From SIG672 sp045580325 (GTDB taxonomy: Bacteria; Bacillota; Clostridia; Oscillospirales; CAG-272), in the NCBI GenBank assembly GCA_045580325.1, contig JAZNNR010000018.1, forward strand, positions 62,001-126,000: 64,000 nt of DNA. Reading direction: 5' to 3'. The position numbers were made by a program, and so were the translations under genes. Positions 24,673-32,524 of the stretch are shown here, piece after piece (the first letter of the stretch is position 1; each line of letters begins with the position of its first letter). Under the pieces are notes generated by a model. The model did no database searches and had not been told where the DNA came from. It saw only the letters and a list, made by a program, of their open reading frames with translations.

Positions 24673-25074
24673 TTATCTCTTGCTGAACTGAGGTGCACGA
24701 CGTGCTGCCTTGAGACCGTACTTCTTTCTTTCCTTCATACGAGGGTCGCGAGTGAGGAATCCTGCCTTCTTAAGAGGTGCGCGGAATTCATCGCCTGCGA
24801 GAAGAAGTGCTCTTGCAATACCGTGGCGAATTGCTCCTGCCTGTCCGGAGAAGCCGCCGCCCTTAACGGTGCAAACTACATCGAACTTACCAACTGTGTC
24901 GGTAACTCCGAAGGGCTGGTTTATAACCAACTTGAGTGTGTCAAGTCCAAAATAATCATCAATGTCGCGTCCGTTGATGGTAACCTTACCGGTGCCGGCG
25001 AACAAACGAACTCTTGCAACAGATTTCTTTCTTCTTCCTGTGCCGTAAAAATACGGCTTTGCGCTTGTATACAT
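24673..25074 (-). CDS. rpsI: 30S ribosomal protein S9
   Basis: This 133-residue protein is S9, whose C-terminal tail reaches the decoding centre. Diagnostic parts are YGTGRRKKSVARVRL near the N-terminus, GQAGAIRHGIARALL, and the C-terminal LTRDPRMKERKKYGLKAAR and QFSKR. AAAGGAG lies nine bases before the ATG. It follows rplM by 22 bases, the usual order. Its 3' end is the site around which tail duplications cluster; the 3' end of rpsI is a known integration site for mobile elements in Firmicutes. Confidence 0.97.
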   Translation of the reverse strand: MYTSAKPYFYGTGRRKKSVARVRLFAGTGKVTINGRDIDDYFGLDTLKLVINQPFGVTDTVGKFDVVCTVKGGGFSGQAGAIRHGIARALLLAGDEFRAPLKKAGFLTRDPRMKERKKYGLKAARRAPQFSKR

Positions 25075-25096
25075 CGTTTTATTCTCCTTTCACCGA

Positions 25097-25525
25097 TTAA
25101 AATTCGTAGTTAACGGGCTGCTGTGCCTCGTTGTTGTGGTTTGCGCCACGATAGATCTTAAGACGTGTGAGGCTCTTTTCGCCGATCGAGTTCTTAGGAA
25201 GCATACCCTTAACTGCAAGCTTCATTGCAAGGTCGGGCTTTTCGTTCATAAGAGTGCGATAGTTTGTAGCCTTGAGTCCGCCGATGTATCCGGAGTGGCG
25301 ATAGTAGAACTTCTGATCAAGCTTCTTACCTGTAAGAATAGCCTTTTCAGCGTTTACGATGATTACGTATTCGCCGCAATCAACGTGGGGTGTGTATTCG
25401 GGACGGTGCTTACCGTTAAGAATGTTTGCCGCTGCTGCTGCAGTCTTACCGAGGGGCTTATTTGCCGCATCGATAATGTACCACTTACGCTCAACGGTTT
25501 CTTTTTTTGCCATGTAAGTTGACAT
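25097..25525 (-). CDS. rplM: 50S ribosomal protein L13
   Basis: This 142-residue protein is L13, an early 50S assembly protein. WYIIDAANKPLGKTAAAAAN, HRPEYTPHVDCGEYV and the C-terminal GANHNNEAQQP are typical. The ATG at 25525 follows AAGGAG by nine bases, giving an MSTYMA N-terminus. It begins the two-gene rplM-rpsI operon and has its own consensus promoter with a short leader of about 55 bases, long enough for a small autoregulatory structure, though none is obvious. Confidence 0.97.
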   Translation of the reverse strand: MSTYMAKKETVERKWYIIDAANKPLGKTAAAAANILNGKHRPEYTPHVDCGEYVIIVNAEKAILTGKKLDQKFYYRHSGYIGGLKATNYRTLMNEKPDLAMKLAVKGMLPKNSIGEKSLTRLKIYRGANHNNEAQQPVNYEF

Positions 25526-25586
25526 TTTGAGTTACTCCTTAAAATTTATATATATTTTTTACTAACCTAATTTAGACAGCTTTGTG

Positions 25587-25615
25587 ATTATACCATCATT
25601 TTCTTTCAATGTCAA
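25587..25615 (-). promoter_or_regulatory. Consensus promoter of rplM-rpsI
   Basis: TTGACA (25610-25615) and TATAAT (25587-25592) are 17 bp apart on the minus strand: full consensus. Confidence 0.9.
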
Positions 25616-25975
25616 TAGTTTTTTTAATATTTATTTCATCCAAATCAAAAAAACACGCTATAATCTCTTGTTTTCTCGTTTTTTCTCGTTTTTTCTCGCT
25701 TTCGCTCTTTATGTCATCACAAAAAGTTAACAAATTATTTTTCGCAGTCTACCCAAAATGACAAAATATACGCGCACCTTAGTGCATAATCTATATTTGC
25801 AGGGGATATATGGCGGATATACTTAAAGGCTCGGGCGGGGACGGGAGCTATGGCTTCTGTCATTTTTTTACGAGGCAGCAAAGGCTCGCATAGCATATTC
25901 GCCGCCCTGCACGAATAAAGATGTAATGAACACGGAGAAACAACAAACGGGAAAATATGAAAGGAAGAAAACAAA
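25616..25975 (+). other. Intergenic leader region of the S1 gene
   Basis: The 360 bases hold a TTTTTTCTCG micro-repeat (about 25671-25700) and a GC-richer segment just before the S1-domain gene. A possible 27-codon reading frame (25810-25893) has an AGGGG four bases before its ATG, but there is no other support for translation. No clear promoter with good spacing was seen. Confidence 0.45.
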
Positions 25976-26926
25976 ATGACCGAGATCTCACAAAAAAAAT
26001 ATCTGCCTGAAGGAAGTCTGCTTGGCAGTATAACAAATTTCGAATATCTTTCATCGCAGCGCGGACTTGAACGAGCCATAGCCGACGGGGTAATACTCGA
26101 AGCTATCGCAACAAGCTGCGACGCGGCGCGCGACTTGACAGTTGACCTTGGCTGTATGCGGGGAGTGATCCGCCGAAGCGACGCGGCGCTCGTTCAGGAG
26201 GGCGAAAGTGTAAAGGACATCGCCATAATATCGCGCGTAGGAAAACCTGTATGCTTCAAGGTGCTTGCTATATGCGAGGACGAAAACGGCAAGCCGTATG
26301 CCCTACTCTCACGTAAAAGCGCACAGGAAGAGTGTATGCGCTCATTTATCAGCGAGCTGATGCCGGGCGACATAATTGACGCTCGGGTAACCCATCTTGA
26401 GCATTTCGGAGCTTTTGTGGACATCGGGTGCGGGATTCCTTCCCTGCTATCGATAGACTGCATATCGGTATCGAGAATATCGCATCCGCGCGACCGTTTT
26501 TATGTAGGGATGCCTATACGCGCGGTCATAAAAAGCATCGACGAGGAAAGCGGCAGAATATTCGTGAGCCACAAGGAGCTTCTCGGCACTTGGGAGGAAA
26601 ATATAGAAAGGTTCAGCATCGGTCAGACTGTAATGGGATACGTGCGAAGCGTTGAGGATTACGGAATATTTATCGAGCTGACACCAAATCTTGCAGGACT
26701 TGCCGAGTATCACGAGGGCATAAAGGTCGGAGAATCGGCGGCAGTCTACATAAAAAACATCATTCCCGAGCGAATGAAGATAAAGCTTGTAATAATTGAC
26801 ACCGCAAAATCGCGCGAGGTGCCCGACAAGCTTGAATATTTTATTCCCGACGAGCTTTGCCATATCGACCTGTGGAGATATTCGCCGAAGGCAAATCAGA
26901 GGGTTATTGAAAGCAGATTTTGCTGA
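25976..26926 (+). CDS. S1 RNA-binding domain protein (RpsA-like)
   Basis: This 316-residue protein carries OB-fold S1 domains: the clearest at about 128-205 (GDIIDARVTHLEHFGAFVDI) and 214-285 (GQTVMGYVRSVEDYGIFIEL), with a weaker one at the N-terminus (about 55-115). Clostridial proteins of this kind are usually labelled 30S ribosomal protein S1, though they have fewer repeats than the six of E. coli. It probably binds single-stranded mRNA. AAAGGAAG lies about eight bases before the ATG. It is monocistronic with a terminator directly behind it. Confidence 0.88.
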   Translation: MTEISQKKYLPEGSLLGSITNFEYLSSQRGLERAIADGVILEAIATSCDAARDLTVDLGCMRGVIRRSDAALVQEGESVKDIAIISRVGKPVCFKVLAICEDENGKPYALLSRKSAQEECMRSFISELMPGDIIDARVTHLEHFGAFVDIGCGIPSLLSIDCISVSRISHPRDRFYVGMPIRAVIKSIDEESGRIFVSHKELLGTWEENIERFSIGQTVMGYVRSVEDYGIFIELTPNLAGLAEYHEGIKVGESAAVYIKNIIPERMKIKLVIIDTAKSREVPDKLEYFIPDELCHIDLWRYSPKANQRVIESRFC

Positions 26927-26935
26927 TAAAAACAG

Positions 26936-26966
26936 AAACGGGAGGCAGATAGCCTCCCGTTTGTTT
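26936..26966 (+). terminator. Terminator after the S1-domain gene
   Basis: A perfect 11-bp stem, AAACGGGAGGC with GCCTCCCGTTT, closes a five-base loop and is followed by a T-rich run. Confidence 0.9.
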
Positions 26967-27013
26967 ATTTTCGTTTTAAATAAAATTATGATAACGCATC
27001 AAGGCGGTGACTC

Positions 27014-27078
27014 AAGGGACTCCGTCCCTTAAGAAACCCTGCGAGCTTTTGAAAAAGCTCGACCAAAACTTTTCTAAA
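27014..27078. repeat. Palindromic repeat element, hairpin family copy 2
   Basis: AAGGGAC/GTCCCTT hairpin, then a CGAGCTTTT/AAAAGCTCG hairpin, then CAAAACTTT. Same order as the elements at 19578 and 55751, but with different stem bases that still pair. Confidence 0.7.
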
Positions 27079-27080
27079 GT

Positions 27081-27962
27081 TTAGGTATTATTTATATCAT
27101 AGATAGCGTCAGCTACCTTTGCAAACTGAAAGACGTCGAGCGTTTCTCCGCGCACCGTGGGCGAAAATCCGAGCGAAACGACGATTTCAGTGAGCTTTTC
27201 CTTATTAAGACCCGAAATCTTTCCGCCGAGCGCAGAGCCGACTGCATTGACGAGTGTCTTACGTCTTTGCATAAATGCGGCACGGACAACCTCGAAAAAG
27301 AGCTTCTCGTCCTTCGGTTTTACTTCCTTTTCCTTGAAAATATCTATTCTGACAACGCTTGAATCGACCTTCGGTGCGGGAATAAAGCTTCCTGCCGAAA
27401 CAGATGCGATCTTATAGGGTCTACCGTAATACGCCACAAACGCGCTTATTGCACCGTACTCGTCGCTTCCCGCTTTGGCGACAAGTCTGTCGGCAACCTC
27501 TTTTTGCACCATTACGGTAACAGAATCAAGAGGAAGTCCCGACTCGAGCAGCATAGTTATTATCGGAGTCGTTATGTAATAAGGGAGATTAGCGCAGACA
27601 CGCACCTCGGCGCAGTCCGAGAAATTCTCTTCGATTATAGCAGGCAGATCTGCCTTGAGAACGTCCTGACAGATAACGCGCACGTTGTCCTTGCCCTCGA
27701 GGGTCTTGCCGAGTATTGCGACCATATCGGGATCTATTTCGAGCGAAACGACTTTTTTGGCGGCGTCAGCAAGCTCGACTGTCATAACGCCGATTCCCGG
27801 TCCGATCTCAAGAATACCGCAGTCCCCCGACGCTCCGCTTCCTGCGACTATTTTTTTAACAACGCCCTCGTTAACGAGAAAATTCTGACCGAATTTTTTC
27901 TTGAAATCGGTCTGCTCTTCTCCGAGGAGCGCACGTATCGTAGATATATCGGTAAGCTTCAT
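27081..27962 (-). CDS. rsmA: 16S rRNA (adenine-N6,N6)-dimethyltransferase
   Basis: This 293-residue KsgA/RsmA enzyme uses S-adenosylmethionine to dimethylate two adjacent adenines in the helix 45 loop of 16S rRNA. The family signature FGQNFL is near residues 24-29, the SAM loop LEIGPGIGVMT follows, and motif IV NLPYYITTP marks the target-adenine pocket; the C-terminal helical domain is complete. The ATG at 27962 has AAAGGAA and AGGTG upstream, whereas an in-frame ATG at 27992 has no ribosome site. Its promoter is back to back with that of tRNA-Thr. Confidence 0.95.
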   Translation of the reverse strand: MKLTDISTIRALLGEEQTDFKKKFGQNFLVNEGVVKKIVAGSGASGDCGILEIGPGIGVMTVELADAAKKVVSLEIDPDMVAILGKTLEGKDNVRVICQDVLKADLPAIIEENFSDCAEVRVCANLPYYITTPIITMLLESGLPLDSVTVMVQKEVADRLVAKAGSDEYGAISAFVAYYGRPYKIASVSAGSFIPAPKVDSSVVRIDIFKEKEVKPKDEKLFFEVVRAAFMQRRKTLVNAVGSALGGKISGLNKEKLTEIVVSLGFSPTVRGETLDVFQFAKVADAIYDINNT

Positions 27963-28012
27963 TACACCTAAATTTTCCTTTCGGGAAATCATAATTTTAC
28001 GTTTATCGCTTT

Positions 28013-28041
28013 ATTATATTATAAAAAAAGTAAAATTGCAA
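28013..28041 (-). promoter_or_regulatory. Promoter of rsmA
   Basis: TTGCAA (28036-28041) and TATAAT (28013-28018) are 17 bp apart on the minus strand. Confidence 0.75.
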
Positions 28042-28102
28042 GTTATATTTACAAAAAGGAGATATTTTGCTCTTTATTTTTCAAAAAAATAGAAAAAAGG
28101 TC

Positions 28103-28131
28103 TTGCAAAACTCTCAAAACTATGTTATAAT
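28103..28131 (+). promoter_or_regulatory. Promoter of tRNA-Thr
   Basis: TTGCAA (28103-28108) and TATAAT (28126-28131) are 17 bp apart and end 11 bases before the tRNA. Confidence 0.82.
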
Positions 28132-28142
28132 TCATTTTGTTC

Positions 28143-28215
28143 GCTGGTATGGCTCAGTTGGTAGAGCAGCTGATTCGTAATCAGCAGGTCGCCGGTTCAA
28201 GTCCGGCTACCAGCT
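28143..28215 (+). tRNA. tRNA-Thr (anticodon CGT)
   Basis: A full cloverleaf is visible. The acceptor GCTGGTA pairs with TACCAGC, the D arm is GGCTCAGTTGGTAGAGC, and the T arm is GCCGG-TTCAAGT-CCGGC. The anticodon arm GCTGA-TTCGTAA-TCAGC gives anticodon CGT, which reads ACG threonine codons. The CCA end is not encoded. It is a single tRNA with its own promoter and terminator. Confidence 0.96.
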
Positions 28216-28222
28216 TAACGTA

Positions 28223-28256
28223 AAAAATCCTGTCGCACAGCGACAGGATTTTTTGT
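28223..28256 (+). terminator. Terminator after tRNA-Thr
   Basis: CCTGTCGC pairs with GCGACAGG across a three-base loop, flanked by A-tract and T-tract, so it can also end the leftward gene at 28274. Confidence 0.9.
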
Positions 28257-28273
28257 TTTATTAAATAAGCCCC

Positions 28274-28675
28274 TCACTTCATCAGCTCATCGGTAAGTCT
28301 GATAATTTCGGGGGCTATTCTTTTCCGCTCCCTCTTAACGATACGGTTGTAGGTGGGGTAAGCGAAGCTGACAAGGACAATACCCACAGTCCCGACAGGA
28401 ATCCCGATAAGCATACACACCGAGCTGGCAAGTCCGATAATTTCTCCGATGTCGGTCATTGCAAGGCTCATTCCTATTCCCATAATAAGTGTACCGACAA
28501 TACCAAGTACAAGCGAAATAACCGTTGCCTTTTGCGTAACGGAGGCATCGAGTCTGCGAAGCTCTTCCATCTTATCCTCGGTTTTTTCGGGCTCTGAATA
28601 TTTCTTTCTGATTGCCTTTATTTCTTCCTGCTCCTTTGCAGAGTAGGTGAATTCAAACGTTTCTTTGTTTTCCAT
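28274..28675 (-). CDS. Small two-helix membrane protein, paralogue of the gene at 31463
   Basis: This 133-residue protein has a charged N-terminal helix (KEQEEIKAIRKKYSEPEK), two membrane helices and a basic C-terminal helix. Its core GIVGTLIMGIGMSLAMTDIG matches GAGMSLVMTDIG in the gene at 31463, so the two are paralogues placed at either end of the two-component gene cluster. The ATG at 28675 lies five bases after AAGGAG; a GTG two codons earlier overlaps the upstream stop. Function unknown; a role in sensing or envelope stress is only suggested by context. Confidence 0.82.
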   Translation of the reverse strand: MENKETFEFTYSAKEQEEIKAIRKKYSEPEKTEDKMEELRRLDASVTQKATVISLVLGIVGTLIMGIGMSLAMTDIGEIIGLASSVCMLIGIPVGTVGIVLVSFAYPTYNRIVKRERKRIAPEIIRLTDELMK

Positions 28676-28677
28676 TT

Positions 28678-29562
28678 TCACTCCTTGGCTGTCTTTAACA
28701 GCTTTATCTTTTTTGTTCCTTGTACTATCATATAGATCGCCATAGCGATGATAAACGCCGATATCAGTCCGCCCGACACACCAAGAAAAATGCGGCGGTC
28801 TGTTAAAGACATTGTTTCGCTGCCGAAGGTGGTCAGCATTGTAGATTCAAGTGTTAACATAGACACACACGCCGAGGCAAGACTGACCATTTTAGATGCC
28901 GAATACACGGGACTGTTATATTTTCGGTATTTTATCGTATTGATTATCGCAACTGTAAGCGAAGTAAACGTATACGCCGCAAGTGCAATCGTCGTGATAA
29001 CGTGATGATTAAAGGTCCTGTTCCAATATACCATAAAGAATATGATCAGCGCAAGTGCCATATTCATCATAAGAAAGACGATACCGCAGGCGCGGTATCT
29101 TTTCAGCTCACTGAGCATAAGCTCCCCGGGTCTGTGCCTACTTGTATGGTGCACCAAAAAGAAGCGCATCACAGCAAGAGAAATATAGTATCCCGCCAGG
29201 GAATAGAACCAAAAGGTGTGATGCCAGAAACCCATTCCGAGCTGCAACAGTGCGTAGGCTATATTCCAGATCAGCGTTCCGTAGAGAGATACGTTCACCC
29301 GAAGTCTTGTATCGTCCTGCCATATCCTCGCATACTTGTTCTCATTTTTAAAGGCTCTGAAAAAACGGATCAGATAGGGAACCTTAAAGCACCAAACCGT
29401 TAGCGTATAAGCTGCAAGAACGTAAGAAATGATCGAAACAAGCGAATCTGTTCCTAAAAAGACCATCGAATACACAAGAAATACCGTAGCTATCGGAACA
29501 AGGATGATCATAATGGCAATATGGGGAAACAGAAGTGATTTTCCGATTTTTTTCCAGTCCAT
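28678..29562 (-). CDS. Unknown polytopic membrane protein
   Basis: This 294-residue protein has about eight hydrophobic segments and basic loops. There is no recognised motif beyond His-rich loops (FWHHTFW, VHHTSRHRP, FNHHV). GGAGG lies seven bases before the ATG. It sits between the histidine kinase gene and the small membrane protein gene with overlaps of one to four bases, so it is very probably part of the same operon and a target or partner of the two-component system. Confidence 0.85.
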   Translation of the reverse strand: MDWKKIGKSLLFPHIAIMIILVPIATVFLVYSMVFLGTDSLVSIISYVLAAYTLTVWCFKVPYLIRFFRAFKNENKYARIWQDDTRLRVNVSLYGTLIWNIAYALLQLGMGFWHHTFWFYSLAGYYISLAVMRFFLVHHTSRHRPGELMLSELKRYRACGIVFLMMNMALALIIFFMVYWNRTFNHHVITTIALAAYTFTSLTVAIINTIKYRKYNSPVYSASKMVSLASACVSMLTLESTMLTTFGSETMSLTDRRIFLGVSGGLISAFIIAMAIYMIVQGTKKIKLLKTAKE

Positions 29563-29563
29563 A

Positions 29564-30631
29564 TCAGATCCTCCGTATTCTTACCGTGAAGGCAGAGCCC
29601 TTCCCTACCGAGCTTTCCACGTGGATCTCACCCTGCATAATATCGATCACTCTTTTTACAAGCGCAAGTCCGAGTCCGTTACCCTGAACAGAATGGGAAG
29701 TATCACCCTGATAAAATTTTTCAAATATATGCGCTCCGACCTCGGGAGTCATACCGCAGCCCGTGTCGCTCACCTTAACGGTAGCGTGATGCTCGGTTGC
29801 GCTGAGAGAGACTGTTACTTTGCCGCCCGACGGGGTAAACTTAAACGCGTTCGAGAAGAGGTTATTCCACACGTGGCTTAGCAGTTCTGCGTCTGCTTTT
29901 ACCCTTACGTTTTCGTCAATTTCGGTTTCAAGCTCTATATTTGCCTTTTCCCACACGTTTTCATACCGTAAAAGACACTCGCAAAGCTGTTCACCAAGGT
30001 CAAATTCGCTCACCTGCGGATAGATCTGCTGATTTTCAAGACGGTTAAGCTTTAAAATATTTGTCATCATATCTGCCATACGGCGAGAGCTGTCTGTAAC
30101 ACCCTTAGCGTATTCTATTCGCTTTTCATCACTCAAATCGGGGCTCTGAAGGAGTGTTCCGTAATTCTGCATTACGGCAAGAGGCGTTTTCATTTCGTGG
30201 GATACGTTGGCAATAAAATCTGTGCGCAGGGTCTCAACACCCCCAAGCTCCTCTACCATTTTGTTGATCGCCATAGCGATCTGATTAAAGCCCTCCATGC
30301 CCGAGCTGTGCATAGGCTTTACACGAACGGAAAAATCGCCTGCCATAATCTTTTCGGTTGCTTCGGTAATTATTTTCGTCGGTCGCTCTACCATTATTTT
30401 GCGGCGAATATAGTCTGCAAGCTTGAAAAGAAAGGTAATCAAGATCACATTCCAAAAGGTAATCTTCGCGGCGGTAGCGATATTGTCGGAAGTCAGCTCA
30501 AGTCCCGTTGTTTCGGAGAGTACGCTTACAAACAGCATCATACAGCAGGATACGATAAATCCAACTGTCAAAAAGAAGAGTAAAAAGCTGCTGACCGAAC
30601 CCAGTATGCTTCGCAGTGTCATTTTTTTCAC
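29564..30631 (-). CDS. Sensor histidine kinase
   Basis: This 355-residue membrane kinase has two membrane helices (about 11-36 and 55-72) with a very short outside loop, a HAMP linker, a HisKA helix with H145 in ANVSHEMKTPLAV, and an ATP-binding domain with N box at 256-261 (NNLFSNAFKF), DTGCGM and GLGLALVKRV. The tiny outer loop suggests it senses a signal within the membrane or through a partner such as the adjacent polytopic protein. The start is a GTG that overlaps the regulator's stop by four bases, so the two are translationally coupled. Confidence 0.95.
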   Translation of the reverse strand: MKKMTLRSILGSVSSFLLFFLTVGFIVSCCMMLFVSVLSETTGLELTSDNIATAAKITFWNVILITFLFKLADYIRRKIMVERPTKIITEATEKIMAGDFSVRVKPMHSSGMEGFNQIAMAINKMVEELGGVETLRTDFIANVSHEMKTPLAVMQNYGTLLQSPDLSDEKRIEYAKGVTDSSRRMADMMTNILKLNRLENQQIYPQVSEFDLGEQLCECLLRYENVWEKANIELETEIDENVRVKADAELLSHVWNNLFSNAFKFTPSGGKVTVSLSATEHHATVKVSDTGCGMTPEVGAHIFEKFYQGDTSHSVQGNGLGLALVKRVIDIMQGEIHVESSVGKGSAFTVRIRRI

Positions 30632-31299
30632 TTTATCACCGCCTTGTATCCAAGTCCGTGAACAGTCTTTATCTCAAAAGCTTCACAGTCTGCAAGCTTG
30701 GCGCGGAGCTTTGTCATATATACGTCGACCGCTCTCGGTGCGGTCTCGCTGTCGGCATCCCAAAACTCGTCCATAAGCTGTGTTCTTGTAAAGGTTTTCT
30801 TCGGGTAGCTGAGCAGCTTATAGAGAATACTGAACTCGCGGCTCGTAAGGGCTATTTCCTGATCTCCCAAATAGGCGGTATGCTCATCGGCATCCATATG
30901 GAAGTTACCGATTTCAAGCCTTTTAGATGATGCAATTTTCGCGCGTCTAAGGAGCGCTCCGATCCTTAAAAAGAGCTCGTCGAGATCAATAGGCTTTACC
31001 ATATAATCATCTACCCCGATACGAAAGCCTCTTTGCTTGGAAGCAATATCGTCGCGGGCAGTCATAAAAAGTATCGGAATGTCCTCATTTAGTTCTCTTA
31101 CGTTGCGGGCAAACTCGAAGCCGTCAATTCCGGGCATCATAATATCAGAAACGATAAGATCAAACACGTTTTCATAAAGTGCATCGTATGCCTCGCTTGC
31201 ATTAAGACAGCCTGTCGCCTCATATCCGCTATGATTTAAAAAGGAGCAAACCGTTCTGTTTAGTTCTTTATCATCTTCTACAACCAATATCTTAAACAC
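30628..31299 (-). CDS. OmpR-family response regulator
   Basis: This 223-residue regulator has a receiver domain with acidic residues E8-D9-D10, phospho-acceptor D52 in VSDIMMPGIDG and the switch Lys in YMVKPIDLDEL, followed by a winged-helix domain (about 128-223, LTSREFSILYKLLSY). The start is GTG, seven bases after GGAGG. It is the first gene of the operon regulator-kinase-membrane protein-small membrane protein. Confidence 0.96.
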   Translation of the reverse strand: MFKILVVEDDKELNRTVCSFLNHSGYEATGCLNASEAYDALYENVFDLIVSDIMMPGIDGFEFARNVRELNEDIPILFMTARDDIASKQRGFRIGVDDYMVKPIDLDELFLRIGALLRRAKIASSKRLEIGNFHMDADEHTAYLGDQEIALTSREFSILYKLLSYPKKTFTRTQLMDEFWDADSETAPRAVDVYMTKLRAKLADCEAFEIKTVHGLGYKAVIK

Positions 31300-31416
31300 A
31301 GCGTTACCTCCGCAAATAACCGTGATTTTTTATAGTATAGCACTTAAATGTTAAAGTTTTGTTTACGTTTAGGATTTTTTATGAAAAAGATCACTTTCAG
31401 TAACAGAAATAGCGTT

Positions 31417-31451
31417 AAAAAGCGAAACGGCAAAAAGCCGTTTCGCTTTTT
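31417..31451. terminator. Bidirectional-looking terminator
   Basis: A perfect 15-bp stem, AAAAAGCGAAACGGC with GCCGTTTCGCTTTTT. It ends the leftward single gene at 31463. Confidence 0.88.
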
Positions 31452-31462
31452 TGTATCTTAGC

Positions 31463-31828
31463 TTAACCTTTTATAATCTTGTCGCTGAGAGCGATGATCT
31501 TGTCTGCGTACTTTTTGCGGCGCGATGCAAGGATTCCCTTGTAGATAGGATAGTTGATAATTGTCATAATCAGACCTACAACGCCAACGGCAATACCCGG
31601 GATCATGGGATCGCTGATGCCAACCACCGAGCCTATATCTGTCATAACAAGGCTCATGCCTGCTCCCATAATAATTGCGGAGATACTGCCGAAAAGATAT
31701 GCGAACACGTTTGCGGGACGCTTCACCTTTGTATCAAGCTCACGCAGTGCATCAAGCTCGGTAGCTTCCTTTTCCATATACTGTGTGCGGATCTTCTGTG
31801 CCATAAACTGCTGATCATTCTTGTTCAT
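31463..31828 (-). CDS. Small two-helix membrane protein, paralogue of the gene at 28274
   Basis: This 121-residue protein has a charged helical N-terminus, then KRPANVFAYLFGSISAIIMG and GAGMSLVMTDIG, a second membrane helix (GIAVGVVGLIMTIINYPIYK) and a basic C-terminal helix. It shares its central motif and layout with the gene at 28274. It lies just upstream of the two-component operon but is ended by its own terminator. Function unknown. Confidence 0.84.
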   Translation of the reverse strand: MNKNDQQFMAQKIRTQYMEKEATELDALRELDTKVKRPANVFAYLFGSISAIIMGAGMSLVMTDIGSVVGISDPMIPGIAVGVVGLIMTIINYPIYKGILASRRKKYADKIIALSDKIIKG

Positions 31829-31932
31829 AATAAATTACCTCTCTTTGTTTGTTGTTTTTTCTTTTGTGCCCTTATTATATCTGCCGTTTGTTTTTGATTT
31901 TTTTGAGAAATGTTTAAGTTTTATTAAAAATA

Positions 31933-31964
31933 AAAGATCCTGTCTTTTATTCGACAGGATCTTT
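31933..31964 (-). terminator. Terminator after the zinc-ribbon gene
   Basis: A perfect 12-bp stem (AAAGATCCTGTC with GACAGGATCTTT) is followed on the minus strand by a T-rich stretch. Confidence 0.86.
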
Positions 31965-31980
31965 GGTTTTTAAAATTCAT

Positions 31981-32169
31981 TTAATAATCGATCGTTACAA
32001 CAACCTTGTGGCATTTTTCACATCTGTACGCAGGCGAGCCCGAAGCAAAGAGCTTAATATCGTCTTTTCCTTTAATAATAGTAAATTTATCCTCGTTTTT
32101 ACTCCACAGAGCTCTTTGACCGTAAAAATAACCGAGCTCCATTTCTCTACCGCATTTTGGACATTTCAT
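31981..32169 (-). CDS. Small zinc-ribbon protein, DUF6487-like
   Basis: This 62-residue protein has CPKCGREM at the N-terminus and YRCEKCHKVV near the C-terminus, a four-Cys zinc ribbon. The layout MKCPKCGREMELGY is typical of the small DUF6487 family as I remember it; function unknown. GGAGG lies nine bases before the ATG. It is followed in the operon direction by a terminator. Confidence 0.85.
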   Translation of the reverse strand: MKCPKCGREMELGYFYGQRALWSKNEDKFTIIKGKDDIKLFASGSPAYRCEKCHKVVVTIDY

Positions 32170-32202
32170 TTTTAAAGCCTCCGTTTCAAAATTTATTTTA
32201 CA

Positions 32203-32511
32203 TTATTTCTTATCTTTATTTTCCCTTCTACGCTTAACAAGCCGCCAGATCGCCCAAGCCACGCCGCAGACCAAGAGGAAAAAAGCGGCACACACGGCAA
32301 GTGCGACAAATCCGACACGGTCCCAGCCGTCAAAAAACAATGACAAGACGGCAAACACAGCAGTCAGCAGTGAAAAGAGATAAACAGGGATAAGGCGCAC
32401 GTGTCTGCTTTTCACCTTGAAGCAAAGCAGAAGTTGAATAAGCAGCACGATGACCGCTACAATATAAACAAAAATATCGGTTCTTATTTCAAACGATCCG
32501 AAATGAAGCAT
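32203..32511 (-). CDS. Unknown small membrane protein
   Basis: This 102-residue protein has three hydrophobic helices and a basic C-terminal tail (KRRRENKDKK). AAAGGGG lies about eight bases before the ATG. It is only 13 bases behind the phosphoesterase gene, so it may belong to the rny-phosphoesterase operon. No family recognised. Confidence 0.78.
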   Translation of the reverse strand: MLHFGSFEIRTDIFVYIVAVIVLLIQLLLCFKVKSRHVRLIPVYLFSLLTAVFAVLSLFFDGWDRVGFVALAVCAAFFLLVCGVAWAIWRLVKRRRENKDKK

Positions 32512-32524
32512 AGCTTTGCCCCTT

